Notes: generated by a model not told the origin, from the letters alone. Counted from the first letter of the stretch, positions 47,317 through 56,649 are shown. The stretch is 64,000 nt of DNA from Pseudalkalibacillus sp051842935 (GCF_051842935.1 NZ_JBPXRR010000001.1:186001-250000); one strand, 5' to 3'. A program made the numbers and translations.

Positions 47317-49440
47317 ATGCGTTGCCAACACTGTCAAGTTAATGAAGCAAATGTACGAATGACTCTTCACATAAACGGTATTACGAAGCAGATTCGACTC
47401 TGCCCGAAATGCTATAAAGAAATCCAGAGCGAAATGAAGCAGCCAAGTAACATGAATCCTTTCATGGGGAAAAACATGGGTGGATTCGATATGAACGACT
47501 TCATGGATCACCAACAGGAGCAACAAGGGCAAGCCGGTCCTGGACAAGGTAAAAAAGGCGGCGGTCTCTTAGATGACCTCGGACGTAATTTGACGGACGC
47601 AGCAAAAGCAGGTCTGATCGATCCGGTCATCGGACGTGACAAAGAAGTAGAACGGGTCACAGAGATCCTGAACCGTCGAAACAAAAACAACCCAGTCATG
47701 ATCGGGGAACCAGGTGTCGGTAAGACGGCCATTGCAGAAGGACTTGCGTTGAAGATTGCGAACCAGGAGGCACCGAAAAAGCTCCTTAATAAACAAGTAT
47801 ACCTCCTGGACGTGTCATCACTCGTTGCAAATACGGGGATTCGTGGTCAATTCGAAGAACGTATGAAGCAACTGATCAAGGAAGTGAAAGAGCGCAAGAA
47901 CGTGATCCTTTTCGTAGATGAGATTCATCTCTTGGTCGGTGCAGGGTCTGCAGAAGGTTCGATGGATGCAGGAAACATTCTGAAACCTGCCCTTGCGCGT
48001 GGAGAGCTTCAACTCGTCGGTGCAACGACGTTGAAGGAATATCGTCAAATTGAAAAAGACGCTGCGCTCGAACGTCGTTTCCAACCTGTCATGGTCAAAG
48101 AACCGACAGAAGAGGAAGCAGTGGAGATCCTACAAGGATTGAAAGAGAAATATGAGAAGTATCACGAAATTCGTTATACGGACGAAGCACTTCGTGCATG
48201 CGTAACGCTATCCAAACGCTACATCCAGGATCGATTCCTACCAGACAAGGCGATTGACTTGATGGATGAAGCCGGTTCTAAAATGAACTTGAAACACGCT
48301 GGTACAAGCGAAGATGACGTGGAAGAACGTCTCGCTGCGATTGCAAAAGAAAAGGAAGAAGCGACGCAACAAGAAGATTATGAGCGTGCTGCAAAACTCC
48401 GTGATGAAGAACTGAAGCTTCAGAACCAGACTGCTACAAAACCAGAGGATATGCCTGAAATCACAATCGTGGATGTGCAATACATCGTCGAAGAGAAAAC
48501 AGGTATCCCAGTCCGCAAACTGCAGAACGACGAACAAAACAAACTGAAGAATTTTGCGGAACGTCTTGGATCAAGTGTGATTGGTCAAGACGAAGCGGTT
48601 CAGAAGGTAGCGAAAGCAATACGCCGTAGCCGTGCTGGTCTGAAATCCAAAGTACGCCCGATCGGTGCATTCCTATTCGTCGGACCGACTGGTGTCGGTA
48701 AGACCGAACTGACTAAAACGCTGGCTAAAGAACTGTTCGGCTCGAAGGATGCGATGATCCGTCTGGACATGAGTGAGTATATGGAAAAACACTCCGTGTC
48801 CAAGCTCATCGGTTCACCACCAGGATATGTCGGTCATGATGAAGCTGGTCAACTCACCGAGCGCGTGCGCCGCAACCCATACAGCATCATTTTGCTGGAT
48901 GAGATTGAAAAGGCGCACCCGGATGTGCAGCACATGTTCCTTCAGATCATGGAGGATGGTCGATTGACGGACAGTCAGGGTCGTACCGTAAGCTTCAAGG
49001 ATACGGTCATCATCATGACGAGTAACGCAGGCACGGGTGAGAAGAAGATCAAGATGGGATTTGAGAACCATGGATCAGAAGCGGTGTCTGTACTTGAAAG
49101 ATTAAGTGCTTACTTCAAACCTGAATTCTTGAACCGTTTTGACGGGATTGTTCCATTCAACGAATTGTCTCAAGATCACCTTGTACAAATCGTCGACCTC
49201 ATGCTCGAGGATATCCGTGAAATGGTAAAAGATGAAGGGCGTGAAATTGAAGTAACGGAAGAAGCGAAGAAACATATCGCTTCACTCGGTTACGATCCAC
49301 GATTCGGTGCTCGTCCGATCCGCCGTGTACTTCAAGAAAAAGTGGAGGACGGAATTGCCGACCTGCTGCTGGATGAAGAAGACGTAATGAAAATTAAGGT
49401 GGATTTCGTCGATGACGAAATCGTCGTTAATAAAGGTTAA
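47317..49440 (+). CDS. clpE: ATP-dependent Clp unfoldase ClpE
   Basis: Hsp100 unfoldase that feeds ClpP. 707 residues with the ClpE-specific N-terminal zinc finger (CQHC...CPKC), a glycine-rich linker, AAA-1 (GEPGVGKT, then LFVDEIHLLVG), a UVR-type coiled middle segment (EATQQEDYERAAKLRDEE), and AAA-2 (GPTGVGKT, ILLDEIEKAHPDV). No ClpB-type long middle domain. The start follows CAAGGAGGT. Control by CtsR is shown by the boxes upstream. Confidence 0.96.
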   Translation: MRCQHCQVNEANVRMTLHINGITKQIRLCPKCYKEIQSEMKQPSNMNPFMGKNMGGFDMNDFMDHQQEQQGQAGPGQGKKGGGLLDDLGRNLTDAAKAGLIDPVIGRDKEVERVTEILNRRNKNNPVMIGEPGVGKTAIAEGLALKIANQEAPKKLLNKQVYLLDVSSLVANTGIRGQFEERMKQLIKEVKERKNVILFVDEIHLLVGAGSAEGSMDAGNILKPALARGELQLVGATTLKEYRQIEKDAALERRFQPVMVKEPTEEEAVEILQGLKEKYEKYHEIRYTDEALRACVTLSKRYIQDRFLPDKAIDLMDEAGSKMNLKHAGTSEDDVEERLAAIAKEKEEATQQEDYERAAKLRDEELKLQNQTATKPEDMPEITIVDVQYIVEEKTGIPVRKLQNDEQNKLKNFAERLGSSVIGQDEAVQKVAKAIRRSRAGLKSKVRPIGAFLFVGPTGVGKTELTKTLAKELFGSKDAMIRLDMSEYMEKHSVSKLIGSPPGYVGHDEAGQLTERVRRNPYSIILLDEIEKAHPDVQHMFLQIMEDGRLTDSQGRTVSFKDTVIIMTSNAGTGEKKIKMGFENHGSEAVSVLERLSAYFKPEFLNRFDGIVPFNELSQDHLVQIVDLMLEDIREMVKDEGREIEVTEEAKKHIASLGYDPRFGARPIRRVLQEKVEDGIADLLLDEEDVMKIKVDFVDDEIVVNKG

Positions 49441-49446
49441 TTAGAA

Positions 49447-49483
49447 ATGAATGACCCAGAGGATTCTCTGGGTCATTTTTTTA
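49447..49483 (+). terminator. Terminator of clpE
   Basis: AATGACCCAGAG-gatt-CTCTGGGTCATTTTTTT; perfect 12-bp stem. Confidence 0.92.
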
Positions 49484-49492
49484 TGATTGGAT

Positions 49493-49604
49493 AGAATTAT
49501 TCTGTGTTTGGTGAGAATTAATTCGACTGTGATTAGAATTAATCCACGATTGGACAGGATAAACTCCAATTTGGGTAGAATTAATCCAAATTACGTCACA
49601 ATTA
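49493..49604 (+). repeat. Degenerate tandem array, exact 21-bp period, six units (family C)
   Basis: AGAATTA-type cores (variants AGGATAA, ACAATTA) begin at 49493, 49514, 49535, 49556, 49577 and 49598, exactly 21 bases apart, usually followed by ATCC. It begins 10 bases beyond the clpE terminator. One frame reads R-I-N-x-x-x-x repeatedly, an artefact of the period. Confidence 0.92.
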
Positions 49605-49615
49605 CCACGCTCCTC

Positions 49616-50356
49616 TTACTTCCCACTCCAACGGAAGAATCGGGAGGCGAGGATGATGGAGACGACCGCTATCCCGAGCAGTACCCCGACTTCCAACGGA
49701 TAATCGGTGATCGGTGCATCGTTCCACGTGCCACGCAACAGCTGAATGACGTAATAGAGCGGAAGGACTTTCGCTACGTACTGCAAGATCGTCGGCATGA
49801 AATCAAGCGGGAAAGTCGCGCCTGATAGGAACAGCATCAGGTTCAAGAACAATGAACTGATCGCCGCCGCTGCTTGGGTGTTTTTCGCCAGTGACGTCAA
49901 AAACAGCGCAAAAGGGAAAAACGCCAGAATACTGATCAATAAAGCAAGCAACGTACTTCCGATATACGCGGGTAACGTCAAATCATACATCAACATACCG
50001 AAAATCATCAGCAAGACTGCTGAAATGAAGAAGATGACCGTTCCCTGGAATGTGTGTGCGGCAAGAATCTTCCAGGGCTGCAACGGAGTAGATTGATAGC
50101 GGCGCAGTACACCGGTCTCGCGGTAGCCGGCCAACACCGTTCCGAGTGTGAAGAATGATGTGGTCACGATGTTGACCCCGATCCACGAAGGGACGTACAA
50201 CTCCGCAAAGCTCATTCCATTCATGTCATTGCCGTCGAACATGGAACCGAACAACCAAATCATCAACACAGGGAATAAGAACGTCCAAAATACGCTCAAG
50301 CGATCCCTGAAAAACATTTTCGTCTCTAAGCCAGCTAGTTTCACCATCGCCGTCAT
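49616..50356 (-). CDS. ABC-2 type exporter permease
   Basis: A 246-residue permease with six membrane segments in the ABC-2 arrangement: PVLMIWLFGS in segment 1, the coupling region YRETGVLRRYQSTPL, and FLSGATFPLDFMP before the last segment. It partners the ATPase encoded just upstream, with which it overlaps by four bases (ATGA). The pair resembles drug, bacteriocin-immunity or lipid exporters; the substrate is unknown. Confidence 0.88.
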   Translation of the reverse strand: MTAMVKLAGLETKMFFRDRLSVFWTFLFPVLMIWLFGSMFDGNDMNGMSFAELYVPSWIGVNIVTTSFFTLGTVLAGYRETGVLRRYQSTPLQPWKILAAHTFQGTVIFFISAVLLMIFGMLMYDLTLPAYIGSTLLALLISILAFFPFALFLTSLAKNTQAAAAISSLFLNLMLFLSGATFPLDFMPTILQYVAKVLPLYYVIQLLRGTWNDAPITDYPLEVGVLLGIAVVSIILASRFFRWSGK

Positions 50357-51264
50357 GCGGATCGCTCCTTTTCCAGGTAATGGACGAACAAATCGTCTAG
50401 AGAGCCTTTTTCAAACTTGAAGTCTTTCAAGGTGATGCCTTTCTCGTTGCAATACTTGAATATGTGGTAAGCGGTGTTCTGCTGATCATCGCTGAATACT
50501 TTGTAGGTGGATTGATCCTGCTCCACCCTGACGACATCCGGAAGGGACAGCAAATAATCATACTCCAAACCGTCGCTTTCGAATGCGAGATAATGGACTG
50601 CCATTTCATCCAACAGCTCTTCTGGGGTGTTGAGGGCTTTCAATTGTCCACCATAAATCATCGCAACCCGGTCACAAAGCTTTTCTGCTTCTTCCATGTA
50701 ATGCGTCGTAATGACGATGGTACATCCCTGTTCTTTCAGTAGTTGGATCATCGACCACATTTCCCTCCGTGCGTGTGGATCGAGCCCCATACTCGGTTCA
50801 TCCAAAAACAGGATCTCAGGTTGGTGAAGCGTAGCAAGTGCCAGGGTCACTCTTTGCTTCCAACCACCCGATAAATCATCGAACTGGACATTCAGCTTTT
50901 CGCCTAGCCCTAATAAATCGATGAGGTGATCTTTCTGAGTCGGTTTGTTGTAGAACGATGAAAACAGATCCAGCGCTTCCTTCACTTTCATTTTCTTTTG
51001 GATGGAAGTGGCCTGGAATTGGACACCGATCCGTTTGTTCAACTCTCTCAGTTGTTTACTTGGAACGAGCCCAAGGACATCGATCGTTCCGCTGTCCGGC
51101 TTCCGAATGCCTTCCAACATCTCGATCGTCGTGGTTTTACCGGCACCGTTCGGACCTATGATCCCGAAAATTTCCCCTTTACGAACTGAAAAAGAAATAT
51201 CCTGGACTGCCTGTACTTCTCCGTACTTTTTCGATAAGCTTTCAACCGTGATGACGTGATTCAT
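50353..51264 (-). CDS. ABC exporter ATPase (DrrA/CcmA type)
   Basis: A 303-residue ATPase: Walker A GPNGAGKTT, signature LSGGWKQRV, Walker B ILFLDEPSMGLD, switch His in TTHYMEEAE. It has a C-terminal extension (about 215-300) typical of DrrA-like ATPases. The ATG at 51264 follows GAGGAGGGG; an earlier frame start at 51294 has no signal. It forms an operon with the permease gene. Confidence 0.9.
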   Translation of the reverse strand: MNHVITVESLSKKYGEVQAVQDISFSVRKGEIFGIIGPNGAGKTTTIEMLEGIRKPDSGTIDVLGLVPSKQLRELNKRIGVQFQATSIQKKMKVKEALDLFSSFYNKPTQKDHLIDLLGLGEKLNVQFDDLSGGWKQRVTLALATLHQPEILFLDEPSMGLDPHARREMWSMIQLLKEQGCTIVITTHYMEEAEKLCDRVAMIYGGQLKALNTPEELLDEMAVHYLAFESDGLEYDYLLSLPDVVRVEQDQSTYKVFSDDQQNTAYHIFKYCNEKGITLKDFKFEKGSLDDLFVHYLEKERSA

Positions 51265-51329
51265 GAATTCCCCTCCTCTGGAACATGATTCCAATTGTTT
51301 ATACGTTTTGATGATACATTAGTTTCATA

Positions 51330-51364
51330 AAAAAAGTACGAACTTTTTGTCAAGTTCGCACTTT
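51330..51364 (-). terminator. Terminator of the GNAT gene
   Basis: On the minus strand AAAGTGCGAACTT-gaca-AAAAGTTCGTACTTTTTTT. Confidence 0.85.
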
Positions 51365-51366
51365 GA

Positions 51367-51822
51367 TCAGTGATTAAGCTTTTTAAGCATCCGATAGTTG
51401 GTGAAAGGCGTGTCCTGGATCCATTTCACTTGTTCTTCCTCAACAAAGAAGCCTTTCTTTTCAAAAAACGGTTTCGCCGTGATGCTCGCTTCGGTTACGA
51501 GTTCTTCAAGGTCGAGCTCATGCGCAATTTTTTCAAGTACATCCAACAACTTGGAGGCGACTTTCTGACCTTGAAAAGCATGATGGACATACAGCATTTC
51601 AATGGATCCATTATGACTCAGGGTTGCAAAACCGATGATTTGCGCTTCATCTACTGCTACATAAGAATGATGATGAAGGAGATTCTCTTTCCACTTCGTC
51701 TGTTCGGACCAGCGTTTCGTTTGTTCTTCTGAGTAGTCGCTTCTATTCACCGTTACAATCGTTTTCTGGAACAGTTCCTGGACTTCATCCAGATCGGATG
51801 GTTGTAGCGCACATATTTTCAT
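51367..51822 (-). CDS. GNAT acetyltransferase
   Basis: A 151-residue N-acetyltransferase. EMLYVHHAFQGQKVASKLL carries the acetyl-CoA loop (QGQKVA, in place of the usual Q/RxxGxG/A), followed by ITAKPFFEKKGF. It resembles the YafP-type family; the substrate is unknown. GGAGGTTTAGGAT precedes the ATG. Confidence 0.82.
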   Translation of the reverse strand: MKICALQPSDLDEVQELFQKTIVTVNRSDYSEEQTKRWSEQTKWKENLLHHHSYVAVDEAQIIGFATLSHNGSIEMLYVHHAFQGQKVASKLLDVLEKIAHELDLEELVTEASITAKPFFEKKGFFVEEEQVKWIQDTPFTNYRMLKKLNH

Positions 51823-51913
51823 ATCCTAAACCTCCAGTTAAGAAAAGGAATTCTCGAATCCTGTATCGAATGTAATGTGGCATTCGATTTTTAAAAAGAT
51901 AGGGGAGACATCT

Positions 51914-52816
51914 ATGAAGAAGTGGGCATATCTATTCATCGCACTTGGCGCATCCCTCTGGGGGCTCATCGCTATTTTCGTTGAAGGACTTTATACATAT
52001 GGATTTACGGCATTGGAAATCGTTGCAATTCGGGTGATGGTGGCAGCGATCCTTCTCATCCTATTTGTCTCCATAAAAGATGTCAAGCTGTTGAAGATCA
52101 ATTGGCGGGACAGCATGTACTTCATTGGTACCGGTATTTTCAGCATCGTCTTCTTCAACTGGTGTTTGTTTACGGCCATCAAGGAAACGTCCATCGCTGT
52201 TGCCGCGATTTTATTGTATACAGCACCTGCGATCGTCACGATTTTATCCAGGTTTTTATTCCAGGAATGGTTCACGAAACGTAAGATTCTCGCGCTATGT
52301 ATGACTTTCTTCGGGTGTATGTTTGTCATCGGCATATTGCCAGGTGGTGCGAGCAATGCTTCCTTGTTTGGTGTATTAGCAGGTCTTGGATCTGGACTTG
52401 GATATGCGCTGTACAGCATTTTCGGAAAGTATGCCCTGGAGAAATATTCTTCACTCACCGTCATCACATACACCTTCATTTACGCTTCTGTTGCGCTCAT
52501 ACCTGTGACGGGGCTTTGTTGGCAGAAGACGGATGTCATCCTGCAATCTGGGGTATTGATGAACGCCGTAGGAATCGGGTTCGTGTCGACGGTGCTCGCT
52601 TATATGCTGTACACCGTTGGACTGCAGTTCGTAGAATCAAGCCGGGCTTCCATCACGGCAACGGTCGAACCGGTCATCGCTACGTTGGTCGGGGTCATCC
52701 TGTTTCAGGAACAGCTTAGTATGTGGCAGATCGTCGGCATCTTCTTCGTATTGAGTGCGGTGATGGTGGTGCAAGAGAATCGACGAGTGAAGACCGAGCA
52801 TTCACTCGCACAATAA
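51914..52816 (+). CDS. EamA/DMT-family transporter
   Basis: A 300-residue, ten-segment metabolite exporter made of two EamA repeats (about 5-140 and 150-290). Repeat signatures are GASLWGLIAIFVE near the N-terminus, AAILLYTAPAIVTILSRFLFQE (key part YTAPAIVTILS) and SITATVEPVIATLVGVILFQE (key part ATVEPVIATLVG). First gene of a closely spaced group running to the Nudix gene. AGGGGGAG precedes the ATG. Confidence 0.85.
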   Translation: MKKWAYLFIALGASLWGLIAIFVEGLYTYGFTALEIVAIRVMVAAILLILFVSIKDVKLLKINWRDSMYFIGTGIFSIVFFNWCLFTAIKETSIAVAAILLYTAPAIVTILSRFLFQEWFTKRKILALCMTFFGCMFVIGILPGGASNASLFGVLAGLGSGLGYALYSIFGKYALEKYSSLTVITYTFIYASVALIPVTGLCWQKTDVILQSGVLMNAVGIGFVSTVLAYMLYTVGLQFVESSRASITATVEPVIATLVGVILFQEQLSMWQIVGIFFVLSAVMVVQENRRVKTEHSLAQ

Positions 52817-52829
52817 GGAGTTGTTTTAT

Positions 52830-53606
52830 ATGGAAAAAAGAAGAATTGCATTGGTGACCGGCGCGAGCCGCTTGAAAGGAATCGGTGCAGCGACTTGTCT
52901 GGAGCTCGCTGATGCCGGCTGTGATATCTTTTTCACCTATTGGTCGAACTATGACCGGGAGCTGGAGTTGGAAATGGGGGAAGAAGATCCATCCATTCTC
53001 CAAGCATCCATTGAGGAAAAAGGGGTACGATGCTACAAGCTGGAGTGGGACTTATCGAATGCAGAAGAAATCCCGACACTCCTGAGAACGGTGGAAGAGG
53101 CGCTCGGTTACCCAGATATCCTCGTGAATAATGCTTGCTATTCGACGATGGATTCCTATGAAACGATTGATCCGGAAAGCCTGGACCGGCATTATGCCAT
53201 CAATGTAAAAGCGACCACGCTGTTGACGTCGTATTTTGCGAGAGGTTTTACAAATGGAAGCGGTGGCCGGGTCATCAACCTGACATCCGGTCAATCACTA
53301 GAACCGATGAGTAACGAATTATCGTATGCGATTACGAAAGGTGCCATCGAACACATCACGAAAACGCTTGTCCCTGATCTCGCGAAAAAAGGGATGACAA
53401 TCAACGCCGTCAACCCAGGACCTAATGACACAGGCTGGATGGAAGAGGAGCTGAAAAATGCATTGTTGCCGAAGTTTCCGATGGGGCGCGTAGGTACGCC
53501 AGTAGATGCTGCACGGTTGATCCGGTTTTTAGCAAGTCAGGAAGCGGAATGGGTGACAGGTCAGGTGATCCATACAGAAGGTGGTTTCCAGCGAACGTGG
53601 TTTTAA
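52830..53606 (+). CDS. Short-chain dehydrogenase/reductase
   Basis: A 258-residue oxidoreductase. Cofactor loop VTGASRLKGIGAATC is a variant of TGxxxGxG with an extra residue; NNACYST is the NNAG-equivalent; catalytic YAITKGA has the Tyr and Lys, with the Ser probably in NLTSGQS. C-terminal WVTGQVIHTEGGF is typical. It starts 13 bases after the EamA stop. The loop variant is also seen in aminoglycoside-like and FabG-related SDRs; the substrate is unknown. Confidence 0.85.
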   Translation: MEKRRIALVTGASRLKGIGAATCLELADAGCDIFFTYWSNYDRELELEMGEEDPSILQASIEEKGVRCYKLEWDLSNAEEIPTLLRTVEEALGYPDILVNNACYSTMDSYETIDPESLDRHYAINVKATTLLTSYFARGFTNGSGGRVINLTSGQSLEPMSNELSYAITKGAIEHITKTLVPDLAKKGMTINAVNPGPNDTGWMEEELKNALLPKFPMGRVGTPVDAARLIRFLASQEAEWVTGQVIHTEGGFQRTWF

Positions 53607-53617
53607 AGGAGGACAAT

Positions 53618-54196
53618 ATGACAGTCATTTATTTTGTACGGCATGCTCATTCCGATTATACGCCGGATGAGTATGGGCGTAAGCTTTCCGATCGAGGGGC
53701 TGAAGATGCAGAACGGGTAAGGGAACAGTTCAAGGATGTCCCTGTAGACCTCGTTTTCTCCAGTCCGTATGCGCGAGCGATTGAAACGGTAAAAGGTGTA
53801 GCGGAAGACCGCGGGTTGGATGTGCACATCATTGAGGAGTTGAAAGAACGGCGATTAGCGGAGGAACCAGTGGATGATTTCCCAGCTGCCGTCGATCGGT
53901 TGTGGTCGGAGCCAGATTACGCTTTTCCAGGTGGAGAATCCAATGAAACGGCTCAACAGCGTGGCGGCGATATACTCCGTGTGTTGTTGGAGGAGCACAA
54001 AGGGAAAAACATCGTCATCGGGTCACATGGGAATATGATGGTGCTGACGATGAAGCACTTCAACGCATCCTATGATCTCGATTTTTGGAAACAGTTGACG
54101 ATGCCCGATGTTTACAAATTGACGTTCGAGGGGGCCGATTTGGTTGAAGTGGACCGAATGTGGGACCCAAAGACAAAAATAGGAGGAGCACATTGA
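53618..54196 (+). CDS. Histidine phosphatase family protein (phosphoglycerate-mutase fold)
   Basis: A 192-residue phosphatase. The nucleophile motif is FVRHAHSDY (RHA in place of the common RHG), then SSPYARAIETV, and the second His in VIGSHGNMM. It starts 11 bases after the SDR stop, with AAAGGAGG between. The substrate is unknown. Confidence 0.85.
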   Translation: MTVIYFVRHAHSDYTPDEYGRKLSDRGAEDAERVREQFKDVPVDLVFSSPYARAIETVKGVAEDRGLDVHIIEELKERRLAEEPVDDFPAAVDRLWSEPDYAFPGGESNETAQQRGGDILRVLLEEHKGKNIVIGSHGNMMVLTMKHFNASYDLDFWKQLTMPDVYKLTFEGADLVEVDRMWDPKTKIGGAH

Positions 54197-54957
54197 TATA
54201 TCGGAAAAAGACATATGAGATTGACCCAGCCTATTTGGAAGCTTTCAACGATTTTTTCCATACATATTTATTGCCGAATCAGCGGAAACATGGGTCTAAG
54301 CTCGTCGGTCGGTGGGTCAGTGAGAACCGTCGGCATATCACTGCAATCTGGGAGTATGAGAGTTTTGAAGCATATGAAAAAATTGAATCGCTCGTTCGAA
54401 GTGATGAGATGCACAAAACAGCACAAGAAAAGCGACCAGCCATCGCTCCTGCGATCCTCTCTAGTAAACAGGAATTCATGGAACCAACGGAAAACTACCA
54501 TGTGCCAAGACATATCGTTGCCGTTTCAGCACTGATCAGAAATGCTGAAGGGGAAGTGCTGCTGGTCAAAACCAATTGGCGGAGTGATACGTGGGAGCTG
54601 CCAGGAGGTCAGGTTGAAGAGGGGGAAGTGCTTGAAACTGCGCTCCGACGGGAAATTCTCGAGGAAACTGGGATAGAAGTGAGAATCGATAAAACGACAG
54701 GCGTTTACCAAAATACGACGAGCCGAATCGTCAGTATCGTTTTTGAAGGGGTGGCATTGAACGCAGAAATCGTAAAGCAAGATTCCGAGATAAGAGAGGC
54801 GAAATTCGTCCGATTGACCGAAGGGAATGTGGAAGATTACATTACGCGGCCACATATGGCGACACGGGTATATGACGCATTGAAGTCAACAGAGACAGTG
54901 CCAGTTGAATCGGTGAAAGTGAAGCCATATGAGCTGTTGCATAGAATTGGGTCTTAG
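54193..54957 (+). CDS. NIPSNAP-Nudix fusion protein
   Basis: A 254-residue protein joining two domains. Residues about 1-95 look like a NIPSNAP ferredoxin-like domain (YRKKTYEIDPAYLEAFNDFF; WVSENRRHITAIWEYES). Residues 112-240 form a Nudix hydrolase with a full Nudix box: GGQVEEGEVLETALRREI-LEETGIEV. The start is TTG at 54193, 6 bases after AGGAGG, overlapping the previous stop (TTGA); an in-frame ATG at 54160 lies inside the phosphatase gene. Nudix enzymes hydrolyse nucleoside diphosphate derivatives; this one's substrate is unknown. Confidence 0.8.
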   Translation: MIYRKKTYEIDPAYLEAFNDFFHTYLLPNQRKHGSKLVGRWVSENRRHITAIWEYESFEAYEKIESLVRSDEMHKTAQEKRPAIAPAILSSKQEFMEPTENYHVPRHIVAVSALIRNAEGEVLLVKTNWRSDTWELPGGQVEEGEVLETALRREILEETGIEVRIDKTTGVYQNTTSRIVSIVFEGVALNAEIVKQDSEIREAKFVRLTEGNVEDYITRPHMATRVYDALKSTETVPVESVKVKPYELLHRIGS

Positions 54958-55070
54958 ACGGAAGTAAAGTTCATTCCAGAGACTGAGAAAAGTCCATACC
55001 GCTGACCGTTAAGAAACGACATGGAAATTCGTAAACTAAGAGTAACAAAAGACGAAAGGGAGCGGTTTCC

Positions 55071-55136
55071 ATGTTGAACTATTACGAGATTGAGAAGATC
55101 ATCATCGACCATCATAAAAAACAAAGACGTAAGTAA
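55071..55136 (+). CDS. Tiny basic peptide (21 residues)
   Basis: ATG with GAAAGGGAG about 8-10 bases upstream opens MLNYYEIEKIIIDHHKKQRRK, printed here as MLNYYEIEKI...HHKKQRRK. It ends right before a strong terminator, so a transcript clearly exists; translation is likely but unproven. Confidence 0.5.
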   Translation: MLNYYEIEKIIIDHHKKQRRK

Positions 55137-55142
55137 AGGACG

Positions 55143-55174
55143 GAGGGTGACAGGATCGAGTCACCCTCTTTTTT
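55143..55174 (+). terminator. Intrinsic terminator of the tiny-peptide transcript
   Basis: GAGGGTGAC-aggatcga-GTCACCCTCTTTTTTC. Confidence 0.88.
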
Positions 55175-55180
55175 CATTGT

Positions 55181-55208
55181 AAAAAGACAGCTGTCCATCA
55201 GCTGTCTT
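55181..55208 (-). terminator. Terminator overlapping the monooxygenase stop
   Basis: On the minus strand AAGACAGCTG-atgga-CAGCTGTCTTTTTA; the stop codon lies in the loop. Confidence 0.85.
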
Positions 55209-56649
55209 CATCATCTTCAATAGAAAGAAATTCTTTCACCCATTGGATTTGTTCATTCCGGTAGTAACTTAGATATAGCCGTTTTGATAGACTCAGTGGT
55301 CCTCCGAAAAAGTACTGTTCGTATAACGACTGTCTTGTACCGAAAGCACTCATGGACAGATCCCAGGCCAAACGGAAAATCTTCACCCGATCTTCGGCAT
55401 TCGCGTTCGCACCTTGGAGGTATAGATCGAGGTCCTTCCGAATCGGAGAATTGAAATCATTTTCCCCTGGTATGGAAACAAGTCCGCTCGCACCGAGAAT
55501 TTGGATGATCTCATTGAAGGTCGGATAGATTTTAGCGTAATAGGTCAAGGCCGCGTGAAGCGGTTCCTTCGCAGGCGTCATCGTTCCCCACTGATCGATT
55601 TCTGCCTGGATTTCCGATGATAATACGAATGCTTTCATCGCTTCTAGCGCAATGATGATGTCGGAAACCTTCTCTTGAACGTGATCGTATCCACCGATGT
55701 TGATCGTCTGGATCATCAATTGGATCGTGCCTAGAATGAATTCGGTTTTGACGATACATCGATTGACGACCTGGTGAACGGTGTGTTGGAAAAAGCTAGA
55801 TTTATCATAGATCTGTTGAGAGAGTTCCAAGTTTTCATAGAAAAAAACATTTTCCCATGGGACGAGTACGTCGTCAAAAACGACGATAGAATCCAGTTCG
55901 TCAAATCTGGAACCAAGTGGATGATCGAAATGTGATTTTCCATAATCGAAGGATTCCCTTGCGATGAATCGTAATCCAGGTGTATTTGCCGGCAGTGAAA
56001 AACCGTTTGCTACACTCAGTTCAGAAATACCACCTTGTGGGAAAACGATGATTTCATCCGTCAATCCTCCTTGGGTAGCGAGAAGGCGGGCCCCCCGGAT
56101 GATGATGCCGTCTTTTGTTTTACTCGTTATGTGTGCAGCGACCTGTTTGTCCGCCCATTCCAACTGAAAACGCCCGCGGTTCATCTGAGGATGCACGAAT
56201 GTATGGGTGAATGACAGATCATGGGTGACCGCTTTTTCATAAAGATTGATCATGTTCTGACAGAAAGTAGGGTCCTGGGATTTCAAGAGTTCCGCAGATT
56301 GAGCAAAAGTCATTAAGATGGTGTTCAAATAATCCGGAGAACGTCCCATCAATCCCCCGCACGACTTTGCCCATGTTCGGATGGCGATTCGTCTCCGTTC
56401 CAGATCTTCCTTCGTTCTCGGAGGGAGAAAAGCCATGCCAGCTTGCTCTCCTGAGTATGTTGTGAAAGACATATGATCGATGTGATCCGGGTCTTTCTGT
56501 ATATCGTACAGTCTTGCTTTGCTCTTTATTATCCCCTTCAAGGCCGGATGTTCAGACAGCTTACCACTTACTTGTTTGCCGTCGACCCAAATTTCAGGCT
56601 TCAGTTCATTGATTCGGTCGATATATTGCTGACCAGAAATAAGTGCCAT
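55198..56649 (-). CDS. yoaI: 4-hydroxyphenylacetate 3-hydroxylase HpaB-type monooxygenase (YoaI-like)
   Basis: FADH2-dependent aromatic hydroxylase of 483 residues, the same length as B. subtilis YoaI. Family signatures are GRSPDYLNTILMTF, the FAD-binding DKQVAAHITSKTKDGIIIRGARLLAT (key part KDGIIIRGARLLAT), PLGSRFDELD and VLVPWENVFFYEN. It needs a separate flavin reductase, which is not adjacent; the FMN reductases at 46490 or 45473 are conceivable but unproven partners. The substrate is probably a phenolic acid. AAAGGAG precedes the ATG. Confidence 0.9.
   Translation of the reverse strand: MALISGQQYIDRINELKPEIWVDGKQVSGKLSEHPALKGIIKSKARLYDIQKDPDHIDHMSFTTYSGEQAGMAFLPPRTKEDLERRRIAIRTWAKSCGGLMGRSPDYLNTILMTFAQSAELLKSQDPTFCQNMINLYEKAVTHDLSFTHTFVHPQMNRGRFQLEWADKQVAAHITSKTKDGIIIRGARLLATQGGLTDEIIVFPQGGISELSVANGFSLPANTPGLRFIARESFDYGKSHFDHPLGSRFDELDSIVVFDDVLVPWENVFFYENLELSQQIYDKSSFFQHTVHQVVNRCIVKTEFILGTIQLMIQTINIGGYDHVQEKVSDIIIALEAMKAFVLSSEIQAEIDQWGTMTPAKEPLHAALTYYAKIYPTFNEIIQILGASGLVSIPGENDFNSPIRKDLDLYLQGANANAEDRVKIFRLAWDLSMSAFGTRQSLYEQYFFGGPLSLSKRLYLSYYRNEQIQWVKEFLSIEDDEDS

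Noticed and set aside
49487..49825. 112-codon plus-strand frame beginning in the 21-bp array
   Set aside because: Its first part is the repeat array and the rest is antisense to the ABC permease gene; no ribosome binding site.
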